Assembly: GCA_021186555.1 (NCBI GenBank)
Contig: JAJKFL010000014.1
Location: 17,807,533-17,871,532 of the forward strand
Origin: Reticulitermes speratus
Taxonomy: Eukaryota; Arthropoda; Insecta; Blattodea; Rhinotermitidae
Length of the DNA: 64,000 bases
Direction of reading: 5' to 3'
Positions within the stretch are counted from its first letter, which is position 1, and each line of letters starts with the position of its first letter. The notes below the pieces were generated by a model that worked only from the letters and a program-made list of their open reading frames with translations, ran no database searches and was not told the origin of the DNA. Shown here in pieces: positions 45,985-58,088 of the stretch. The translations under genes and the position numbers were made by a program.

Positions 45985-48900
45985 TGATGCTGAAAGCAGC
46001 TGGTTCTCTCAAGTACAGCCTATGTTACACAAGAATGGCTGCATGATATAATTTATACATTTCATCACGAACTACAACTTTATTATAACATTTGTCAGTA
46101 AAATTAATATTTAAGCAAATACAAAAGAAATTATTAACTATATTTACATTATGTATAATATATGTAGCACGATTAGCTTTGTATGCATACTAGTGAAGCA
46201 TGTATGAGGCCAAAAACACCTATGGAAATTATGTGTATTGCACTGAAGCTCATTTCTGTACGCTTGTTCAAACATCTGAAGAGATGAAGGCCTATCTCAT
46301 AACATAGGCCGAAGGTCTGTCCGTTTCCTACCATTCCAATAATCAACGTAACTACCCCGTCTCTTGCCTAATTGACGGAACTCGCTGAGGTGATAAGTTC
46401 AAACAAGAAAAGTCAGTCAAGCATGCTGCTTCACATGTGATGGCTTTCAGGGACCCACCCATGCCATCTGAAATCTGTTCTGACATAATCCTCATGTGTT
46501 TCGGCTACTGTCTTCAGAATTGAAAGAGGGCATTAAGTATAGCCTTTGTTGTGTATACTATACGTGTACATTATATAGATATTACTTCTGAGCTTTTCAT
46601 TGAGGTTTTCGAGTCCTTTCATTCTACTGAATTAACATTATAGGTTCAAAACCATGTTCAGACGTGCTTTCTTGGCTACGTAACTTAATAAACGGACGTT
46701 TCGAAAGCTAATTAGAAGCTGATTGAACTGTAAATAAGACATAAACCGCTATACGTCTGTATAAAGGGTAAATGCACGTGAGTTGTGTAAGGCACTTTGC
46801 TTCGTCCATCTGTCGGCATTTCTTTTCGTCTTCGAAATTATAAACTGTTGTTTTCAAAACCTGGTACTGAGTGTAAATAGCACCCTCTATTGCAGGACTC
46901 TACTCATTCTGGTTCTTGTCGATTCAATAAAACTCTGCTTTTCATGGAGCTAAAACCCAGGTGATTTGTGTCTCAACTACAGCACATCATAAAGAAGAAA
47001 CGATATATAACATGAAATATAATACCTTTAAATTTTACACATTTTATTATAAATATTTTCCAATGCGGTGACTTCATGTAAGGAGACACTACTGATTGCA
47101 GTGTGTCACGTGTAGTGTGGTTAGCTTTGCAGCAGCCTAGCCTATTTGTATCTGATATACATGAACATGTAGGCCAGGGAGTTATCTTATACCGTAAGGA
47201 ATGCACATGCATAATACGAGTATGCCTACACGTACGTACTCTATTTTAGATGAAACACACCTTTCCTTTCTTCTGTTAACAAAGATTCTTTCCTCTTTTC
47301 TGGCGATTCAGTTAGGCTTCTCTCTAAAAACGTTACTCTGAAGATGCGTCAGAGTTTTTGGACGCTGTTATTTAGGTAAGAAGCAGTATATTTCGCGTAA
47401 TTAGGTCTTAATTACTACAACAAGTAGGCATATGTGCAGGTGACACTGCGACCGGACGCACCCCCTAAGAAAGTACGGCTGTGCTGTCGTCATCACCCGG
47501 ACTGTGTTCATTTACGAGGGTGTGCGTCACGCTAACAGCTGGCAGTCACGACTCTATCGCCCCGATAACAAAGAGCACGCGATGAATTCCAGTCGTAGAG
47601 CGTACAGTGTTTGTAGAGCTAGAGCTCATGTTACAGTACCGAGTTTCTGAAATATTTTGTACATTGCGCAGTACTTGTCCATAAGTACTTCCGCATTTAT
47701 ATCCTGATAGGAATTTCTTTTACGTTTAAAGAGTTTTATCCATTGCAGAACACATTCGAAAAGAGATGAATATCACTTTCCTTTCTTACGAATAACATAC
47801 TGTCTCCAGTCATTTTCTAAACTTTGATGAGTCAGGGACTTGTTCATTAGCCCACATTACATTTATTCTGGATAATTTTCAGTGTTCATTGCCTTTTATG
47901 TCAGATATATCTGAGATAGTGAACGGTATTTAGCATCACTTTAGTGCTACAAATTTCTCACAGCAAGCATGCTATCCGAATAATCAATACGACTAATACA
48001 AAAGCCCGCCATTGATCCCGATCCCGAGGTAGTTTAATCTCCTACTCCTCCCAGTTACAACCACATCTCCTTCCTGAAGGGCCAGTTTGCCTCTTTTGAG
48101 AGCTTTTTTCCTCCACCAAAATTCTGTATATACTAATTTATTGTGCTAGTTTCTGACCTTCGTTTCTAGCAAATTGTAGCAGTCCTAATTTTACTATTCT
48201 AAACTAATGTGTCACGTGTACACCCTAAATTACGAATTTTATCATTATATATAAGGCATATTACCTTAAATTTCCGCTTCACTTTATCCCTCTTAGGTCA
48301 GATGTCTTGGTCTTCAGTGTTCCTTTTCTGAACGTGACGGTCAAAATCTTTGTTCTCCTGGGCCGTGATACACGATGACGGAAGTATTGTCTAAAAATTA
48401 AACAGTTTCTAGTGCTCTAGAAAGGATGTAAACATGAAAGAATAAAATCGAAAATGAAAGACTGGGCGCTGAATAAGTAATTTAACGACGCTGTTTGAAT
48501 TGTAGACCATGTAGGTTATAGATGACAGAATGATGCTGGACTGTGATCGTCAATATTGACATGGTAATTATTAAAGCCTATTGATCTGTTTAAAGATAGT
48601 GCGGAGAGATCAGGAAAAGATCTCACGAACTCTCTTGTTTAGGATGGATAGCATTCCGACTGCAATTCGAACGTTGCAGGTATCTTGACATTACGCATTC
48701 ACTTTTTATCACTCTCTCCTGTGCGGTGAGAGGCCAACATCTGTATTCGTATGAATTGGTTTTACATAAATTATTTCTCTTTGTCTGACCATATGGAACA
48801 TTTCACCTGCAACTGCATGAAATGTAACTTGGGAACCGAACCAATTCTGAGCAATACGCTGTAGAATTACAGGGTCAAAAAAATGATCGTGTGAGGAAAA

Positions 48901-51900
48901 CGCGGAAAAAAAACTAACAAGTGCCCAAATTGCATATTCTTGCCATCACGTTATAAATTCATTTACATTTTATATATACACACACAATTATACCTGCTAT
49001 ACGTTTTTGTTTGAAAAATTAACATTTCGTGAAAAATTTCGCAACATACGTTACTTTTTTAATGCATTGTGTTTACTCTGTTCTAAGACCTTTAGGACTT
49101 ACACTGTAGTTCCACCAAATTATTTTGTTCACGCACTCCATTCCATTTGAAACCATTTCCTTTGGTCCCCTTTGACTCTGTCATGATAGAGTAAATTTTA
49201 GTCTCTACAGCTACTTTAAAAAACAGGTGTTTTTATTGTATTTTAATATGCTTGAAGTAGTATCACCTGAATGAAACCCTGTCCTGAGACAATGTAATGG
49301 TGGCGTAAAATTTGTTATTTAAATACCTACATACAATAAATATGTGAGTGCTTACAATAGCAACATAGATATATATTTCTATAGTTAAATTTCTTGGTAC
49401 AGTATTTCTGGAGTCATAAGTGCATTCCTATCGCAACAGACGCTGCCCAGATCACCACCATACTCCCATCAGCCACAATCACGCTCCATCTACAAGCATG
49501 CCTCCTGCTCTCAGTTATCTTATTATGTGACTTTATGGTGATCTGGCCCACTAAACTTGGTCTTCACATGTGATGTTACGGTAGTAAGTAACAGATAAAG
49601 AACTGTTAATTTTGAAGGTTAGGGAATGAGTAACAGAAGAATATTGCAGTATATATGACTTCGTATTCTGCTAGTCTGAAATGTGAAAACATTTTCACCG
49701 GTAGATGAGTAAAAGAGTTTCGGATGCATGTACTGTCTCCGTATGCAGAATAGAACATGAAGACTGCGAAAGTATGTTTCTCTGAGAAGATGGTAACCAT
49801 CTACCAGATAATACGGTGTCATCAACCTGAATTACCGTGAAGAAAGCGTCTTATTACATGCAGGCTGTCTAAGTCCTCTGTTCAGTAAGTTTGTACTTTA
49901 TTATGTTAGCATCTCTTTAATTCCTCTTTCCAAACAACGCATACTAAAATATATAAAACTTTAAATTTTATCTTTTTCTTTATTCGTTAGCGAAATTTTT
50001 TATTACGCTGCAGTGGAGTGGGTAACATAGTGGGTTTTGTTAGAAACAGTATTGATAATATTTGAAATTAGGAGATGTGCATGTAAGTGAATACCGCCTC
50101 GTAGATACAGGTATTGAGTCTTAGTGATAACAGCGAAGATGACAAAATTGCACGACAACGGCTTTCACAGATCGGTGTTTGTGATATCAGTCTATAAGCA
50201 GAACATGTAGCATAGTTAGAGAAGCAAGATTGTACACAAAGTTACATGTGAGGCGACTAGGCGGTACCTAGGTAAACAGGGAAGAGGAATTTTAAATTTC
50301 AGCATATTATTCACTTCATAATTGAAGATCTGAATTTGATTGAAGTGGCTCAGAACATAACTGATACTGGGCTTGCGTGAACACAATTTTAGACCTCAGA
50401 ATTTCATAACAGTAGGGAATTCAAAGATGACTGTCCCTTTAGATATAACGCCGTGTATGTGGTCCCTACCTACCAGTATATACCTACGACATAACATTCC
50501 AGAATGCAGTGCCCTATACACTCACATCCGTGACAAATTCAGGTCTCATTGACCAGTTGAATAAATATCCCTTTCTGCACTCATTTCTGAGAATCCAGTA
50601 CGCGTACTTAGTGTGATGTTCGCATTACACTGCCCCAGAAGATCTAGCATTATACAACCAATCACAGAATATTACTCAACCTATCCCTGCAAAAAACATA
50701 TCAGGACGAAAGAAATATAGAGGGCAGAGTATGTATTAATTCTTCTTTTATATGACGGCATCATGCGAAATGTCCAAATTAATAGTTTCGAACTGAAGGG
50801 TGAATGTGAGCTGTAAATAGGAAAGGAAGAGAAGCAGTAATTTTGGCCAATTCTAAGATTATCTCCGCATTTTCCTGAAGTAACGTAACTATAACTACTA
50901 AATGCTCATTTCAAATATCCAATCGCCGAGCCAGGATTTGAAACTTTAAAGAAAGGAATGGGAAGAAAGTCTGCCACACTCTACACATATACTGCCACTC
51001 TGCAGCAGAGGAAGGTGCTTCAAGATGCGTAGGTTAGAGGTTATGTAAGCTTCATGAGTTAGAAGTGTATAGTTCTGTGGAAGAAAAGGCGTGAAGTTGC
51101 TTAGCGGCAATGATACGTACCACTAGATTTCACATTTAATAATCCATTGCATGCGCGGTCTGTTTACGTGGTTCCTTTGGTTCTCAGAACAAACAATATT
51201 TTCATCTCCCTAAACAACCTTTACCAAATCGTTTTTGTGATGGATTTCCCCGGTGTTATCCTCAAGGAAATATCACATCTTCAAAATATTGTATGAAGAG
51301 TTTAGCTTTGTAAAAGTTTCGAGAAAAATTTTGTCTCTGCCCTGTAGTAGGATGATTAATATAACATTAAAAGGAACAAAGAGGGAAGAAGACAAGTTTG
51401 GAATTACATAAAGTAATGGGAGTGCCCATTACTTTATGTGGATGTAAAGTTACGGGAAGAAGAAAAATAATAAAATTAAATCTTTAAGAAGAAAGACAGG
51501 CCTATCCGAGTGTTTAAACTTAAATACAAGTCTACAAGGAAGAATTTAGACATGTGTTATCTAAATGTAAAGGTAGAGAGGTTAGAAGTAGTTAGCCAAA
51601 CCTAAAGGAATGGACAATGAGAAGTTCCGAATGTTGATCTTCGGTATAAACTAAAATAATCGAAAGTAATTAAGACTATTCCAAACACGTTCGTTTTTGG
51701 CAGAGTGGATACACACCTTTTTTGCCTTTTTTAATTTCTTGCTTTCTCATTTGAAATAAAAATAAGTCCGCATGGATTGTCACTTACGTTGAAAAATTTC
51801 TTGGATTATTTTAGAAAGATCATTGACAGTAAAATATTTAAACAATATTTCAAAAGTACAGAGGTCTGGTCCACATATATTAACGTATACTTCCTAGCTT

Positions 51901-53169
51901 TCCCAGAGTGACTTATTTTCATTCAATATGTTACTGAAATTAACTTAAATGCTTACACTTTGCAAATATATTTATATTGTGTTCGTTACATACACAGTTG
52001 TTTCAGTGGATTTCTGATTACTCCCATTTTCAGTTTTTTTTACCGTTGAGTCCTATGGCTGGGGTTAGTAAGGCTCCACAACGTGCTTTTAATTGTATTT
52101 TGTTGTTGTTTTGTTGTTGTTAGTTTGGACCGAACATAATATTTTTATTACACGGTAAAATTTACATCACGTCGAGCTACCATAAATGGGTCCACACTAT
52201 TGCACGAAAGCTCTTATCTTTATTAGAAAATGTTTAGTGCTTTTTAAGCTCCGCTACACTAAGATTTCTGTTTTGATATCTGTTAAAGGTACATTACACT
52301 ACAGAGTCATTTTTATGCAAAGTGATCATTTTAAAGACCGCCATATTACTCACTAACAAAAGCACCAGTTATTCACTCGATTTATTTAAACAAATCTTAT
52401 TGAGCTAATGGCATTATTTACAGGCCCTATAGTATAGGATTCTTAAGATTATACGCTATATTGTTGTTGCCCATGCATTTCTTGCCTACCGACCTTGCAG
52501 CATGCAGTAATCTTAGTATTGCTGTAAACGTTGGCAAATGGAACTTCAGTGGGAATAGATCGCTGTTGCAATACAAAACCTGAGCGTGGAACCTAGTAAC
52601 CAGACCAGAGAAGAAGAAACAAATATTAATGGACGATAGAATTTAATTTGTTACGAATACGTTGGTGAAGTACCTGAAAATGTCGATTAATAAACCTACG
52701 CACAAGAAAATGGTCCCATCTTTTTTCCCCATTTTAATGTTAGGCTACTGTAGACACTTAAATTTCAGTTATTTAAAATGACATTTATAATCTTCATAAA
52801 CAGATGTTCAAAGAGAGACGTCTGGGAAGATCTTTTGACAATGGTTGCTATTTAAATTCTGCTTTCTGCTTACAGGACAGTAGATGTTAGAAAATTAACT
52901 ACACAAGTTATTTGTGTGTTTCTGTGCATATGTCAACTACCCAAATACTCTCGGTCGTAACATCAGACATCTATATGTCACCATATTTTTTATTTCTCTG
53001 GTACGATGTTGCGTCTACTGAATGCAGACGCATAATTAGTACACCTCGAAGCTCATTATAAATATAATTTCCTTATTCGTTCAGCACAGATCGTTACGTA
53101 GGACAGTATACTCCGAAACAAATGACTGCTGCGCTTTATATGATCCATAATCCGTGTATTGTTCAGTTA
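45985..53169. other. 7 kb without recognised genes
   Basis: This is the longest feature-poor stretch. It contains a worn hammerhead-like piece (46486-46521, CTGAAGA...GTAGCCGAAAC on the minus strand, one side of stem II lost), a GC-rich block at 47440-47640, and a perfect 15-bp hairpin at 51406-51439. Open frames are all under about 80 codons. Confidence 0.35.
51406..51439. other. perfect 15-bp hairpin
   Basis: ACATAAAGTAATGGG and its exact complement are separated by AGTG. No T-run follows closely and no gene is adjacent. Confidence 0.85.
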
Positions 53170-53313
53170 GTACCAACAAAATGCACGCAAGTGTATTGAA
53201 ATTAATTTATATACACAAGGACCTCCTACATGTTTCGGCCAAACACGTGGCATCTTCACGAGCATTGTGTATATAAATTAATTTCAATACACTTGTGTGC
53301 ATTTTGTTGGTAC
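53170..53313. mobile_element. inverted-repeat element around one degenerate hammerhead
   Basis: Arms 53170-53219 and 53264-53313 are nearly perfect inverted repeats of about 50 bases, beginning GTACCAACAAAATGCAC and its complement. Between them on the minus strand lies GTGAAGA, a stem II with one base deleted (GCCA/TGGC), and GAAACATGTAGGAG. The first core base is G in place of C, so the ribozyme is probably dead. Confidence 0.6.
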
Positions 53314-55386
53314 TGCTACTGTATACAACGGCTGCTGCTCTGTTTTAAGACGCGCAGGTTTTTGGACACTTCGAACACTGAAATTGCCGTCTGAAGTCCG
53401 ACTCGCGGCTGGGTTTTTGTCTGAATTAATTGAGATGTACTGACATGAGTGTTTCTAAATGTGCTTTTGTATCTTTCATTACCTTTCACTTATATTTATT
53501 TAACATAAGCTAAAATATATTCCTAACAGGTCTATATGATGTATGGCATATTTATACATTATATTCTTGGCAAAGAGAAGATATGGTACAGAGAAGCCAA
53601 GTGTGCTCCTTTTCGCCTCTTCTTCACTCTTATCCTCTCTCCACATCTACTAGTAGTTCTCCCACATAAACCACCAACTTCTGAATTCAAATCTTTATTT
53701 AAGTCTGTAAAGGCATATTCAGGCTTGGTATATTTTCTATGTTTGACAGTGCTGTATGTTTTAACAACGAAAAATGTCACAGGCACCAAATTAACCGTTG
53801 AAAAATTCAGCTTTGAAATCTAGCTCCTTATTTCAATATCGAATCCGTGAAAGAAATATCTTTGCTTTACTCGGCCTATTCAAAATACAAATTAAATTAT
53901 ACCTGTACGTATAATTATGTAAAAAATCGGAATGACATCCCTGTTAGCCAACCTGTGCTTTCAGACCGAATTTTAACTTTTGAATATTTTCCCCACCATT
54001 TCTATAACACAAAAATGCATCTTGTGCTTAGCCTACCTAAAGTAACATTGGCATTGAAACATGCCGTTCAACTCTTCCTTTCATTATTTTCAATTTCAGA
54101 AGTGTTTATTCGCCTTCCTTGCATGAAGTTTCTGGCGTATCCGTAGTAAATTTCGGTCAAGGCAGTAGGACGGTATCCTGTGCTCAGTAAATGCACATTA
54201 TTTGTTAAAGCATTAGTAAGGTTTTTGTTTATAATATTTCACTGTAATGTTTTGCTGGGGTCATTCTTTCTTTAAATTTTTAAATACACTGTGTTATAAC
54301 TTACCAGTTATGAGAAGGATGATGTTTGAGAGTGTTTAGAGGATTAAAGACAGGAAACTTCAAGCTAAATTTTGTAGGCCATTTGCACATTCGTCTGTAA
54401 GAACTGAAGGAAGAAGTGACGAAGTTGAGTCGGTCAGAGCCGAATTCGAAGCTTTTAACTCCTGAATATGAAGCAGCATTTATAACAGGTATTTCTTCGA
54501 AATAATCATACACTCTTTGTATAAAATTTGTAATTCATGACATAAAACAACATCTCATTGTAATTAAACACAGGTCTATTCTTTATAACATTATGAAGAC
54601 ACTGTCTCTGAACCAGCCGTATTACCGACTGTTCTCTCTCAGAAATTTTCTATTCATCTCAGTTCCTCAAGCGAATGACGAGACAGTACTTGCAAGTAAG
54701 TCACAATTAATTTAACGTATACATATATGAGAGTACGTATACTATAAATATTTATTTATATTTCACGCTGTGTAAATTTTGCAGTTTAAACATCATCAAT
54801 AAATAACAAAAAATCAATAAATTACATTAATTTAACGAATTAAGATTATTTTCTTTTATGTCTTTGCATTCAGTGTTAGTGCTTTTGAACAAAATTCCAA
54901 GAAAAATATTTGGATGCACAAACCACAAAGAAAGGTTGCTTTAAAAATGTCATTCTATTGTTAAAACGGTGAAGCTTAGAAAGTGGGAAGGACTTCACAT
55001 GAAGGTATAATGAGGAGGCAAGGGTGCATACAGAATTTTGGAGGGTAACTCGCTATAATCAGCCGTGTGGAAGACCAAGAAAGGGATGGAGGATAGAACT
55101 ACAGTCTGCTTTTGAAGTTGCACATAAGAGTATGAAACAGGAAGCGCTGACTTAGCATGCTGTTTAATGGCGAGATTTGCTATTATTGAAGTTCAAGCTT
55201 GAGGTCTTACTACAACGAGAATTACTGTTTGTATTCTGCTCTTAAAATTATGAAGGACAAAAACATAGTTGAGTAGCTTTATATTTGCTTGTTCCCATTC
55301 GCTTTATATGTCTCGAGAACACTTGACTGTAAGTGTTAGGAAGCCTCCTTTGCCTCCAGTATATTTGCATTATAACGAATTTAAAT
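53314..55386. other. 2 kb without recognised genes
   Basis: Open frames of 95 and 99 codons (53536-53823, 53847-54146, plus strand) have hydrophobic, AT-driven composition and no known motif. They are probably chance frames. Confidence 0.3.
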
Positions 55387-55500
55387 AAAGGACTGTGTTT
55401 TATCTTACATTCACCGTGCATTTTTCTTTCAATATTTAACAACCAACTAAATGCACTTTTTTATTTAAAACTATTTTATAGTTTTATTAATTTATCTAAA

Positions 55501-55548
55501 AGCCCCTACATATGTTTCGGTCTGATTTCAGACCATCTTCAGGGGGTC
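55501..55548 (-). ncRNA. hammerhead ribozyme motif, best-preserved copy
   Basis: Minus strand: stem I CCCC/GGGG, core CTGAAGA, stem II GGTCTG aaat CAGACC (six perfect pairs), GAAA, and a three-pair stem III (ACATATGT). The predicted cut follows A at 55507. All conserved positions that I can check are present. Confidence 0.78.
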
Positions 55549-55662
55549 ACAGCTACACTTATAACACGTCCATATGTTCGTCCAATTGCATAATAGTGTA
55601 GATCACTTATGTCTAATCATGTAGTTTGTAAAATCACTTTTAAAAACATAAGTGTAGTTGTG

Positions 55663-55707
55663 GCCCCCTGAAGATGGTCTGAAATCAGACCGAAACTATG
55701 TAGGGGC
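55663..55707 (+). ncRNA. hammerhead ribozyme motif
   Basis: Stem I GCCCC/GGGGC has five perfect pairs. Core CTGAAGA is at 55668-55674, stem II GGTCTG/CAGACC is perfect, and GAAA is at 55692-55695. Stem III has lost one base relative to its partner (ACTATGT), leaving two pairs and a three-base loop. Confidence 0.72.
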
Positions 55708-55856
55708 TTTTAGATAAATTCATAAAACTATAAAATAGTTTTAAATAAAAAAGTGCATTTAGTTGGTTTTTAAAATATTGAAAGGACTGTGTGTTGTTGA
55801 GGCCGACAAAAGGGTCTTCTTTCGAGTCGACGACCTATAGACGCCCTCTGTCCTGC

Positions 55857-56150
55857 TCAATCTCGGTGTACATTTGACAGACTCCTCTTCCTCGTCCGGA
55901 CACTTAAAAGGGAACACTTCACCCCTGGCCTTACGTCACACCACCAGACCCTGGCGTCAGGTCCTTTTCTTGTAGTACGTCTCACCGCAAAGTACCGACA
56001 CTGGCCGTTGAAATTAATTTTGTGGCTGCTGCATGGGAATCGCTTCACCCAGTGTGTTCTCAAGTCTGCTCTCTGAATGCCTGACGCATTCGTTACTAAA
56101 GAGCTTCTCTTGTCACAGACTGATTCTATCTGTTGCAGCGCCGTCTGCAT
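55857..56150 (-). pseudogene. possible remnant of a transposase Cys-rich tail
   Basis: A 97-codon minus frame contains HWVKRFPCSS, then CRYF...RTTRKGPDARVWWCD and GVKCSL. The spacing faintly recalls the C-terminal zinc-binding domain of piggyBac-like transposases (C..C, then K..R.W C, then C). Some expected cysteines are missing. The composition is GC-richer than the neighbours. This is pattern likeness only, and a different origin is possible. Confidence 0.25.
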
Positions 56151-56214
56151 GTAGGTTACAGGCCTATGTGTTTTGGTTCTTTACAGATTGCTTCAGTTGA
56201 CTTTTAATTCATAA

Positions 56215-57050
56215 TTAAGCAACTGATCAGCTTTATGGAGTTGATCCCTCTCTGAGAAGCTAATAGTTTTTCAGCCAGCGGGAAATTCCCGCGTTGTGTG
56301 GAAAACATAGTTTTAAAAGTCCGCCACTTATCCATATAATAAGCCACATGAATTCAGTCAATACTCTCACATCCTATTCTAACATCCATTTAATATCCTC
56401 CTGTCTGCTTCTAGACCGTCCAAGTGCTCTATTTCCTTCAGGCCTTCCCACCAAAACCCTGCATGCCTTTCTCTTCTATCCGATGCATTCCACACGTCCC
56501 TACCGCCATTTTATCCTTGATTTTGTCATGCTAATGATATTTGATGGCCGATCCCAGTGGCCGTGCGGTCTAAGCGTGGGTCTGCGGCCGCTTGCTTACT
56601 AGGAATGTGGGTTCGAATCCCACCGGGGGCATGGATGTCTGTCTCTTGTGAGTGGTCTCTGCGACGAGCTGGTCCCTCGTCCAGAGGAGTCCTACCGAAT
56701 GTGGTGTGTCTAAAAAACTTGTGATTGTGAAGCCTCGAAAAAATGAGGCGGCCTAGGCCCCCAAGGCGCTGTCGAGCCATTGAAAAAGAAAAGATATTTG
56801 ATGAGGAGTACCAATCACGAAGCTCTTCATTATGCAGTTTCTTCCACCCTCATATTACGTCTGTCTCTTAGGTAAATATTCTTTTCGGCAACTTTTTCTC
56901 GAACAACCTCAGTATATGTTTCCTCATTGCGACACACCAACTTTCACACCCTTAAAAAGAGGCAAAATTTTCGAAAATTTTCGAAGTTATGTTGGCTACT
57001 TCTTTCCCGGGGTAAAGCGGCCGCGGCGTGCGTTTATATATCTACTCAGC
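56215..57050 (-). pseudogene. RTE-like LINE fragment interrupted by SINE-A
   Basis: The left part (56215-56546) carries the worn 3' end (CTGAGAAGCTAATAGTTTTT, ATTTAATATCCTCCTGTCTG, TATTTCCTTCAGGCC). The right part (56804-57050) continues upstream with the equivalent of the 800-960 region of the first copy (GAGGAGTACCAATCACGAAG, TCGAACAACCTCAGTATATG). No open frame remains. Confidence 0.6.
56547..56792 (+). mobile_element. SINE-A copy with perfect 11-bp duplication, inside a LINE
   Basis: GCCGATCCCAGTGGCCGTGC head, GGGTTCGAATCCC B box, A-rich tail. GATATTTGATG flanks it at 56536-56546 and 56793-56803. Compared with the other copies it lacks about 25 bases after TGTCTCTTGTGAGTG (the TTGTGTGTTGTCAGGTAGA part). 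Confidence 0.92.
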
Positions 57051-57354
57051 CGTTATATCACGTGGTAACCACGGAGAATAATGCATACGGGAATTCAATT
57101 GGTATTTACTAAAGCTATCATTATGTCGCCCAGCGGCCGTAGTGAATAGGAAAGATGCGTCTGGTTACATTGTTCCTTTTCATAACCTGAATTCAATGGC
57201 AAGTGAGAACAGTTCACTGTTTGAGCATTAAATGTTAGCTGGCAAGATTTTATTAAATATTACGAGTATATATAATATAATTAAAGTATACAATATATCA
57301 TCCTTTCGAGTATTTCTAGTACCAAAATTGAAAACAACATTTAATTTATTTGGC

Positions 57355-57530
57355 AGTACCTGTCGAATGGGTAGTACTCCTGCTTCTTATTTTAGAGTCC
57401 TGTGTTCAAATCCTGACAAGTCTTATGTGGTTTTCCGTAGTCCGTCGAGGCCTTTCTGGGACAGTACCTCGAGTTAGGTCATGATGGTTGCTTTCAGACA
57501 ATTTTTCAGTTAATAAATAACGACTAATCC
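57355..57530 (+). mobile_element. tRNA-derived SINE, different family
   Basis: GTCGAATGGGTAGTACTCCT resembles an A-box region and GTGTTCAAATCCTGAC a B box. GTGGTTTTCCGTAGTCCGTC and GGGACAGTACCTCGAGTTAG resemble the shared central domain of many arthropod SINEs. The end is undefined. Confidence 0.5.
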
Positions 57531-58043
57531 TAACATTTGACGCTATATAATACGACATACTTATAGCTTCGTTAAATAAACCGTAAATGTAATGAAGCAG
57601 TGCTGAACGCCTCTGTAGTTGAAAATAAAAACAATTTGACCACAATTTTTGTGCCTGTACTTTTCAAATTTATACCCACTTGATAAGCAGCATTTCCGTA
57701 TATGTATCGGTCCTAAGAATTCTGAGGAAAGAGAAAAATATATTTAACACTTTTTTTTATCAAGTGATGTAGATTGTGCCTATTTTATTTCTTGCAGCGC
57801 CCTGAATTGCATTCGCCATGTAAAGGGATAAAGTGCTCTGTTGTTATTTGCGTTCTTTGCTAAGTTTATAAAAGTGCTTTTTTGTGTATATGGGCGCGCA
57901 CCTTCCACATGTAAACAAGCAAGACAGGCAATTCCGATACACAGTGGACCCAGAGATAGCCTACAATTTTAACCTTTATACATCTTATACTTTTAATATG
58001 TATCTCTATTGTTAATTTGTAATTGTGTAATTTATAATCTAAA

Positions 58044-58088
58044 AGTCCGTGATGATGATCCCAACAAGTGATCGAAACATGTCGGGCT
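58044..58088 (+). ncRNA. solitary hammerhead-like motif with core mutation
   Basis: Stem I AGTCC/GGGCT has five pairs (one G-U). The core is GTGATGA, with G for the first C. Stem II GATC/GATC has four pairs with a nine-base loop, then GAAACATGTC, which would place a GUC cleavage triplet. The first-base change should abolish or reduce cleavage. Confidence 0.5.

Larger units (their letters stand above)
55399..55780. mobile_element. inverted-repeat element with twin hammerheads and 12-bp duplication
   Basis: The direct repeat AAAGGACTGTGT occurs at 55387-55398 and 55781-55792, immediately outside the element. Inside, long arms (about 55424-55560 and 55645-55776) are near-perfect inverted repeats. 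Each ends in a hammerhead motif followed by a stem I continuing into GGGGCTTTTAGATAAATT. The centre (about 55565-55640) is unpaired. There is no open frame. The size of 382 bp, paired ribozymes and duplication fit a small non-autonomous relative of Penelope-like elements. Confidence 0.75.

Noticed and set aside
46486..46521. Hammerhead on the minus strand
   Set aside because: CTGAAGA and GAAAC are present, but one side of stem II is deleted, so no ribozyme fold is possible.
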